Shown here: positions 13,152-17,761 of the stretch, in pieces
How the letters are laid out: each line of letters begins with the position of its first letter
Numbering within the stretch: position 1 is the stretch's first letter
Assembly (NCBI GenBank): GCA_045118155.1
Contig: JBGUXS010000048.1
Location: 1-17,761, forward strand
Reading direction: 5' to 3'
DNA length: 17,761 nucleotides
Origin: JBGUXS01 sp045118155
Lineage (GTDB): Bacteria; Pseudomonadota; Alphaproteobacteria; CAAHEQ01; UBA3637
Made by a program: the position numbers and the translations under genes
The notes under the pieces: model-generated
What the model was told of the DNA's origin: nothing
Database searches by the model: none
Seen by the model: only the letters and a program-made list of their open reading frames with translations

Positions 13152-13920
13152 GTGCATCCTCCGGCATAACGGTCAAAGCTTGCTTCACATGGACATCCCA
13201 ATCGTTTAAGTAATCATCAAGCGTCCAATTAATTTCCACGGGGCCAATACTTAAAACAGCCCCCATCAGTAAGCTGTCATCTTCACGACATAAAATACCT
13301 ATTTTTTTACCTTGACAAATTTCCTTCAAGGCGTGTTTTAAAGGGGTAAGATCCTGTGCTTGCAAGGGGGTGGGTGTTGTTAAAACCACGGGAGTTTTTG
13401 CCTTGATTAATGTCATCAATTTTTTCCGATCTTTGGCTTTTAGCCCTTTAATTTGTTCGGCAATATGGCCTATCACCAAGGTCTTCATTTCCGGCAAAGA
13501 CAGATCCTGTAAAATTCGTGACACCAATTGAACGGTACACATCGCAATATTTTGACGCAACGCCTCTTTAGCTTGTTCATGTTGGGTCATAATATCGGTT
13601 TTTAAGCGTTCTTGGGCCTGAGATAACGATTCTTTTAAAACCTGTTTTTGCTGATAGGCATACTGCAATATTTCTTGGTCGGCCTTCACAAAAGCCGCCG
13701 CCTTTTCATCTTCAAAAGCATCCATTTTTTGGGCATACTCGGCTTTCAAAGCTTCGGCGTCGGCCAAAGTTTTTTCGGCACTTTGCAGACGGTCTTTGAT
13801 TTGATTTTGTCGTTTTTCTATCATTGCTACCACGGGGCGATACAAAAACTTGTTTAACACCCATACCAAAATCAAGAAATTGACAATCTGCGCGATAAAT
13901 GTCGTCCAAGAAATGCCCAT
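13144..13920 (-). CDS. atpF: N-type F-ATPase b subunit with delta-like C-terminus
   Basis: 258 residues, against about 156-160 for a standard b subunit. An N-terminal membrane helix (about 6-28), the conserved FLYRPVVAMIEKRQNQI junction, a long charged coiled coil (to about 135), then a region (about 175-245) with TPLKHALKEICQGKKIGI, a Ser/Leu-Met-Gly segment and GPVEINWTLDDYLNDW. This resembles the C-terminal domain of delta/OSCP, with its 'L(I/M)G...I' strand and terminal 'rL..L' helix. The operon has no atpH, so this tail probably does delta's job of attaching the stator to F1. Start supported by GGGAG. Starts 10 bases after atpE. Confidence 0.93.
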   Translation of the reverse strand: MGISWTTFIAQIVNFLILVWVLNKFLYRPVVAMIEKRQNQIKDRLQSAEKTLADAEALKAEYAQKMDAFEDEKAAAFVKADQEILQYAYQQKQVLKESLSQAQERLKTDIMTQHEQAKEALRQNIAMCTVQLVSRILQDLSLPEMKTLVIGHIAEQIKGLKAKDRKKLMTLIKAKTPVVLTTPTPLQAQDLTPLKHALKEICQGKKIGILCREDDSLLMGAVLSIGPVEINWTLDDYLNDWDVHVKQALTVMPEDAHV

Positions 13921-13930
13921 GAACTTCTCC

Positions 13931-14212
13931 CTATTTTTCGGCCAGTGTCACCATGTACGACCAAAAGGGATTTCCGTATAAAATCAAAAACGTGACAATT
14001 AAGGCATAAATCGCCGTTGATTCCAACATCGCCATGGTAACAAATAAGGTTCTGGTCAACGCCCCCATTTCATCGGGTTGTTGGGCCATTGCTTTTAGGG
14101 CGCTTTGTGCGGCATTTCCTTCGGCAACGGCCGATCCCAAGCCCCCAATGGCGATACAAATACCCGCCGCCAAAACACTACATCCCCCTAAAATTGCCAA
14201 TGCTGTTTCCAT
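13931..14212 (-). CDS. atpE: N-type F-ATPase c subunit (rotor ring)
   Basis: 93 residues forming two membrane helices joined by a polar loop (AQQPDE). The ion-binding carboxylate is Glu64 in MLESTAIYAL. Ser65, Thr66 and Tyr69 match the sodium-binding set of the Ilyobacter tartaricus ring. In helix 1, Glu31 (VAEGNAA) stands where that ring has Gln32, so each site may have two carboxylates, a trait known from N-type c subunits. The GxGxGxGxG packing motif is GxGxAxAxG here, which generally goes with larger rings. Start fixed by AGGAGG seven bases upstream. Confidence 0.96.
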   Translation of the reverse strand: METALAILGGCSVLAAGICIAIGGLGSAVAEGNAAQSALKAMAQQPDEMGALTRTLFVTMAMLESTAIYALIVTFLILYGNPFWSYMVTLAEK

Positions 14213-14229
14213 AAGATTCCTCCTTTTTT

Positions 14230-14919
14230 TTACATATCCAATGGATCTTCAAAGGACTGGCTAGGCCCTACCGAAGATACATATACCACCCCTAACAGGG
14301 CGAAAATATAAGCTTGAATTAATCCCGTTATTTGCCCCAGCAATTGCATAGGAACCGGCAATAGGAACGGGGCTAAATTCAACAACACTGTCCCTGCCAC
14401 GGCCCCCCCTAGCATATTTCCATATAACCGAAAAGCCAACGCAAAAACAGATGAAAAATCACTTAAAATGTTTAGGGGAATCATCAAGGGGGTCGGTTCA
14501 ACGTACTTTTTTAAATACCCCTTGACACCGGCATTTTGAATCCCGTAAATGGGCATCGCCACAAAAACACAAAACGCAAAAGCCGCCGTTGTAGATAAAC
14601 TAGATGTGGGGGCTTTAAACCCGGGGATAATCGTCAAAAGATTACTTAAAGCAATAAATAAAAAGAACGTTCCAATCCCTTTTAAATAACGGGCGGGGTT
14701 ATCCAAACTTACTTCTTTGATTTGCCGGCGGATTCCCATGACCAACATTTCTAAGGCAACTTGGGGTTTAGAAAGGGGGCCTTCGGCTTTTAAAGAACGG
14801 GTCAAAATAAACGACCCTAATCCCAAAATACCCATGACAACCCATGTATAAACAAGTGTGGCATTTATGGGAAATCCCAGCACCCAAAACAACACCTTCG
14901 CGTCTAAATTTTCAACCAT
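14230..14919 (-). CDS. atpB: N-type F-ATPase a subunit (ion channel)
   Basis: 229 residues with five or six membrane helices. The essential arginine of the ion pathway is Arg164 in LAFRLYGNMLGG, followed by the usual GGAVAG segment. The N-terminal FWVLGFPINATLVYTWVVM and the RRQIKEV loop are typical of bacterial a subunits. It forms the two half-channels at the c-ring face. The ATG overlaps the atpR stop by eight bases, with AAAGGGG as ribosome binding site; 17 bases to atpE include that gene's AGGAGG. Confidence 0.96.
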   Translation of the reverse strand: MVENLDAKVLFWVLGFPINATLVYTWVVMGILGLGSFILTRSLKAEGPLSKPQVALEMLVMGIRRQIKEVSLDNPARYLKGIGTFFLFIALSNLLTIIPGFKAPTSSLSTTAAFAFCVFVAMPIYGIQNAGVKGYLKKYVEPTPLMIPLNILSDFSSVFALAFRLYGNMLGGAVAGTVLLNLAPFLLPVPMQLLGQITGLIQAYIFALLGVVYVSSVGPSQSFEDPLDM

Positions 14920-15199
14920 TTATCCCCTTTAACAACGCTTGAATTTTCTTTTTTTCATAACGAATGGCAACAAAACGTACCAGCAAAAATCCCGCAAAAG
15001 CCCACGTAAAACGCCCTATGTCTTTTTGTGCCAATATCACTAACCCCATAAACACAAGGGCTAAACGTACAAAAGCGCTGATCATTAACCAGGCCCCTTT
15101 ATGCCGGATTTTAGGTAACCTTATAACCACCCCCCATAACAAGGCAATATATAAAATCCCTAAGCCCAAGCCCCCTAAAAAGCAGAAAAAACCCGTCAT
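14912..15199 (-). CDS. atpR: N-ATPase accessory membrane protein AtpR
   Basis: 95 residues from the ATG at 15199, which overlaps the atpQ stop in an ATGA and has AAAGGGG upstream; a longer start at 15241 lies inside atpQ and lacks a site. Three hydrophobic segments (about 3-24, 34-53 and 58-76), with Arg residues at the helix ends (VVIRLP, FVRLAL) and a basic tail. AtpR occurs only in N-ATPase operons, at this position between atpQ and atpB, and is thought to help with rotor assembly or ion selectivity; it is not well characterised. Assignment rests mostly on position, size and topology. Confidence 0.82.
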   Translation of the reverse strand: MTGFFCFLGGLGLGILYIALLWGVVIRLPKIRHKGAWLMISAFVRLALVFMGLVILAQKDIGRFTWAFAGFLLVRFVAIRYEKKKIQALLKGING

Positions 15200-15501
15200 T
15201 TTTCCCCTTTCCGAATATTTTTCACTTCCCGAATCAACCACAGATGAGCGTTAATCAAACCAATCACAAAGCCCACCCCCAACGCCACTAATGTCCAAAA
15301 AAAGGACGCCCCCAATGGAAAATGGGCATCCAACAACCGTCCCACCAAAACACCGATAATCAAGGGTACCCCCAAATACCATCCGTACCCCCCCAAAGCC
15401 CTGATATTCCACGCCATTTCTGGGGCAGGACGTTTACCGGCCTTAGCTTTCTGAATCAATGTTTCTTTTATGTCTGTTAAGGTTTTAGGTGTTTTTCTCA
15501 T
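15196..15501 (-). CDS. atpQ: N-ATPase accessory protein AtpQ (AtpI-like)
   Basis: 101 residues. A basic N-terminus (~30 residues), then two membrane helices (about 39-55 and 66-85) with the AtpI-family pattern GVPLIIGVLVGRLLD and GFVIGLINAHLWLIREV. AtpI-type proteins act as chaperones in c-ring assembly. It sits in the standard N-ATPase place after atpC. The ATG overlaps the atpC stop (ATGA), with AAGGGA upstream. Confidence 0.85.
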   Translation of the reverse strand: MRKTPKTLTDIKETLIQKAKAGKRPAPEMAWNIRALGGYGWYLGVPLIIGVLVGRLLDAHFPLGASFFWTLVALGVGFVIGLINAHLWLIREVKNIRKGEK

Positions 15502-15893
15502 AAGCTGTTCCCTTGTTCTTTTAACGTCATCAGGCCTTTTGCTAACCCGACTTCCAACTTAGCCACCGTGGCGTTAAAGATTTTACGGTCTTCTTCCATT
15601 TTTTTAAAATCGCGTTCAATAGCTTGTACCAATTTTTCGGCGTTATCGGAAACAATCGCCAACCCCGTAGATACCTGCACATTTTGTTCTTTTTTAACTA
15701 ACGTTCCTTGCGCAATGGCAATATAGCGAACACCCTCTTTTCCTTCACAACACATAATCCCTGTGGGCACCACCGTCACACAATCTTGGTGCCGGGGCAA
15801 AATCGTCCACCGCCCCACAATGGAATCAAAGGTTAATTTTGTAATATCCCGATCTAAAACCGTTTCTATGGGCGTCATAATGTTTAAGTGCAT
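15498..15893 (-). CDS. atpC: N-type F-ATPase epsilon subunit
   Basis: 131 residues. An N-terminal beta-sandwich (about 1-85; ...DRDITKLTFDSIVGRWTILP..., ...GTLVKKEQNVQVSTGLAIV...) and a C-terminal helical part of about 45 residues rich in Lys and Glu. It joins the shaft to the c-ring and can inhibit ATP hydrolysis. Length and plan are as usual. Its ATG shares one base with the atpD stop (TAATG), so it is probably translated by reinitiation as well as from the GGGGG just upstream. Confidence 0.93.
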   Translation of the reverse strand: MHLNIMTPIETVLDRDITKLTFDSIVGRWTILPRHQDCVTVVPTGIMCCEGKEGVRYIAIAQGTLVKKEQNVQVSTGLAIVSDNAEKLVQAIERDFKKMEEDRKIFNATVAKLEVGLAKGLMTLKEQGNSL

Positions 15894-17275
15894 TAGTCTT
15901 TCCCCCGTTTTTTAAGGGCTTCATCCACCGAACCCACCATATAAAAATCGTTTTCAGACAAGGCATTAAATTCCCCAGATAAAATCCGTTCACACCCAGA
16001 AAGTGTTTCTTCTAAATTGACAGATCGGCCTTCCATCCCCGTAAATTGCGTGGTGGTAAAAAACGGCTGAGTCAAAAAGCGTTCTAATTTTCGGGCAGTT
16101 AAAACCACGGCTTGATCGCGTTCGGGTAATTCGTCAAACCCAAGCATGGCAATAATGTCTTTTAGCTCTTCATACTGCGTCAAGGTTCGGCGCACCGCGG
16201 TGGCGATTTTATAATGGCGCTGACCAACCACCAATGGGGTCAGCATATCGGATGTGGATGTCAAGGGGTCCACCGCGGGATACAGGCCCTGGGCTGCCCG
16301 CGTCCGGGATAACACAATCGTGGACGATAAATGGGCGAAGGTATGTGTCGCCGATGGATCTGTAAAATCATCCGCAGGCACATAAACCGCTTGAATGGAT
16401 GTAATCGCCCCCGAGGCAGTACTAGAAATCCGTTCTTCAATTTCGGCAATATCGGTTCCTAACGTGGGTTGATACCCCACGCGCGACGGCATTTGCCCCA
16501 GTTGTACCGACACTTCAGACCCGGCTTGAATAAACCGGAAAATGTTATCCATCAGCAACAACACATCTTGATGTTTCTTATCCCGAAAATATTCCGCCAT
16601 GGTTAAAGCCGCTAAGGGCACCCGAAAGCGTACACTAGGGGCTTCATTCATCTGTCCAAACACCATCACGGTTTTATCCAACACGCCGGCCGCTTGCATT
16701 TCCCGATACAATTGTTCCCCTTCCCGGGATCGTTCCCCAATACCAGCGAACAAACTAACCCCTTCATACCGTCCCACCATATTGTTAATCATTTCGGTAA
16801 TTAAAACGGTTTTACCAACACCGGCCCCCCCGAATAACCCCGCTTTACCCCCCCGTTCCATAGGGGCTAACAAGTCAATGGCCTTAATCCCACTCACGAA
16901 AATCTGTTTTTCGGTTTGCAATTGATTCATCGGCAAGGGCTTAGCATGAATTGGCCGGACTGTCTTTGTCTTAACCGTTCCTTTGTGATCAATAGGTTGC
17001 CCAAAAACATTAAACATCCGGCCCAATACGGCGTTTCCCACAGGGACTTCCAATTCATGGCCCGTTGGATATACTTTCATACCTCTGGTTAACCCTTGCG
17101 TTGACCCAAAAGCCAGTGTCCGGACGGTTATTTCATCGGCATACCCTTGTACTTCCAGAACTAAATCTTTCTGAGGTCCTGTCAACAAACAGGCATTCAA
17201 AGCCGGCAGCCCTTTTTCAAAAGCCACATCCACAACGGATCCCGTAATTCCAATAATTTTACCGATGTATTCCAT
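15893..17275 (-). CDS. atpD: N-type F-ATPase beta subunit
   Basis: 460 residues, first gene of the operon. P-loop GGAGVGKT (149-156), catalytic Glu181 in GIGERSREGEQ, Walker B VLLLMDN (238-244), the conserved PSAVGYQPTL-type segment as PSRVGYQPTLGTD, and the C-terminal lever GFDELPERD, where most beta subunits have DELSEED. All catalytic residues are present. Beta and epsilon at the head of the operon is diagnostic of N-type ATPases (order DCQRBEFAG) and differs from the usual BEFHAGDC. The ATG at 17275 follows AAAGGGGAAAAGGG and lies about 40 bases from the predicted transcript start. Confidence 0.97.
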   Translation of the reverse strand: MEYIGKIIGITGSVVDVAFEKGLPALNACLLTGPQKDLVLEVQGYADEITVRTLAFGSTQGLTRGMKVYPTGHELEVPVGNAVLGRMFNVFGQPIDHKGTVKTKTVRPIHAKPLPMNQLQTEKQIFVSGIKAIDLLAPMERGGKAGLFGGAGVGKTVLITEMINNMVGRYEGVSLFAGIGERSREGEQLYREMQAAGVLDKTVMVFGQMNEAPSVRFRVPLAALTMAEYFRDKKHQDVLLLMDNIFRFIQAGSEVSVQLGQMPSRVGYQPTLGTDIAEIEERISSTASGAITSIQAVYVPADDFTDPSATHTFAHLSSTIVLSRTRAAQGLYPAVDPLTSTSDMLTPLVVGQRHYKIATAVRRTLTQYEELKDIIAMLGFDELPERDQAVVLTARKLERFLTQPFFTTTQFTGMEGRSVNLEETLSGCERILSGEFNALSENDFYMVGSVDEALKKRGKD

Positions 17276-17322
17276 CCCTTTTCCCCTTTAAAAGGAAGTT
17301 TTTGCTCCCCTGTTTTACGAAA

Positions 17323-17351
17323 AATCTAACCATTTTTCCCTATTCTGTCAA
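17323..17351 (-). promoter_or_regulatory. Promoter of the N-ATPase operon
   Basis: TTGACA (17351-17346), 17 bases, TAGATT (17328-17323) on the minus strand. The only promoter I can read for the nine genes; predicted start near 17316. Confidence 0.7.
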
Positions 17352-17761
17352 GGAAAAACGGGTGTAAGCCCCCCTTTTTTTTAGAAAGAACACCCCTTGA
17401 TAAAGGGGCCATTTTTTTCCGGACTTTGCTAGAAAAAACTATCCGCAAGATACCCAAATTGGTTCCCCAAAAATCCACCTGTTTCCTAAGACCTTGATAG
17501 GTATTTAGCAAACAGGACACGATTTTAGGACAAAGCCCACCCCCGGCAAGCTCAGAGGGCATACGTTTGTCCCCCCGTGTACCCATTATCATCCCTTGTT
17601 CTGGCCCGTCCCCCTTTGCGCCTACGATCCCCCCTTGGGCCCGCACCGGCAGGGCCCCATTTTCAGGGGAAGAGAAAGGGCTTGCGGATAAAATTTCCCC
17701 TAAAGACGCAAAGCCCTTTCTTCTTCCCTTAACAATCCTATTATCATTCCCATTATCATTA
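17352..17761. other. G-rich stretch upstream of the N-ATPase operon, no convincing gene
   Basis: On the minus strand, roughly 17520-17665 holds about ten runs of three to six G (for example GGGGGG, GGGGGACGGG, GGGGGTGGG) and is clearly richer in G+C than its surroundings. A 106-codon GTG-started frame (17646-17326) crosses it but has no ribosome binding site and overruns the atp promoter. Short self-complementary stretches include a GGGCCC pair around 17635-17660 and CCCCTT/AAGGGG at 17393-17408. I tested by eye for tmRNA, RNase P RNA and common riboswitch cores and found none. It could be a structured RNA, a decayed gene or a regulatory spacer. Confidence 0.5.
17667..17728. repeat. Long inverted repeat with 20-base loop
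   Basis: GGGAAGAGAAAGGGCTTGCG (17667-17686) is matched by its complement at 17707-17728 with only two single-base bulges; the loop is 20 bases. No T run follows on either strand, so it is not a standard terminator. It is followed by two copies of ATTATCATT (17740-17748, 17752-17760). Confidence 0.85.

Noticed and set aside
17393..17418. CCCCTT-GATA-AAGGGG followed by seven T on the plus strand as a terminator
   Set aside because: No plus-strand transcript is expected to arrive there. On the minus strand the tail is only TGTTCTTTCT, so at best it insulates the atp operon weakly.
17326..17646. 106-codon GTG-started frame on the minus strand
   Set aside because: No ribosome binding site, overlaps the atp promoter, unusual composition driven by G runs.
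17352..17761. tmRNA, RNase P RNA or a known riboswitch
   Set aside because: None of the conserved cores I know could be found on either strand.
1..17761. CRISPR array, insertion sequence or prophage integrase
   Set aside because: No repeat-spacer pattern, terminal inverted repeats with a transposase, or integrase motifs were seen; the tRNA-Arg has no partial 3' copy in the window to suggest an attachment site.

Overview
The window looks like chromosome of a Gram-negative bacterium, most likely an alphaproteobacterium. The MlaE permease reads like alphaproteobacterial/rickettsial YrbE proteins, and MlaF, FAD-dependent ThyX and an M23 envelope hydrolase fit. Base composition is moderate to low in G+C but full of G and C runs, with frequent GGG (Gly) and CCC (Pro) codons. 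Promoters are easy to read because many are close to TTGACA-17-TATAAT.

Layout. 1-1340: the N-terminal ~447 residues of an unrecognised protein on the minus strand that runs off the left edge. 1345-1933: two small promoter regions and a 61-codon membrane-protein gene that is out of frame in its middle. 1730-3053: a near-consensus promoter, a 26-codon leader peptide, an attenuator-like terminator and a 362-aa protein of unknown function. 3056-3132: tRNA-Arg(ACG). 3190-4582 (minus): a glutathione-synthetase-like ATP-grasp protein, also preceded by a near-consensus promoter, a 26-codon leader peptide and an intrinsic terminator. 4593-6877 (minus): mlaE-mlaF plus an unknown membrane protein. 6885-8361 (minus): an M23 endopeptidase with an apparently leaderless transcript. 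8375-9061: thyX. 9089-9799 (minus): a YgjP-like metalloprotease. 9809-10747: a single-pass membrane protein with a long acidic Pro/Glu-rich tail.

10768-17351 (minus) holds a complete nine-gene N-type F-ATPase operon in the order atpD-atpC-atpQ-atpR-atpB-atpE-atpF-atpA-atpG. It has one visible promoter and almost every junction overlaps or nearly touches. It shows the N-ATPase hallmarks: beta and epsilon first, atpQ/atpR present, no atpH, and a long b subunit with a delta-like C-terminus. The c subunit carries two membrane carboxylates (Glu31 and Glu64) and alanines in place of some helix-packing glycines. The last 410 bases upstream of the operon are unusually G-rich on its coding strand, contain a long inverted repeat and have no convincing gene.

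The most unusual feature is a pair of convergent genes around the tRNA (1934-3022 and 3190-4362). Each sits behind a ribosome-attenuation-like leader: a strong promoter, a peptide of exactly 26 codons, mutually exclusive G-run/C-run pairings and a terminator ending just upstream of the gene's ribosome binding site. Neither is an amino-acid biosynthesis gene of the kind usually controlled this way.
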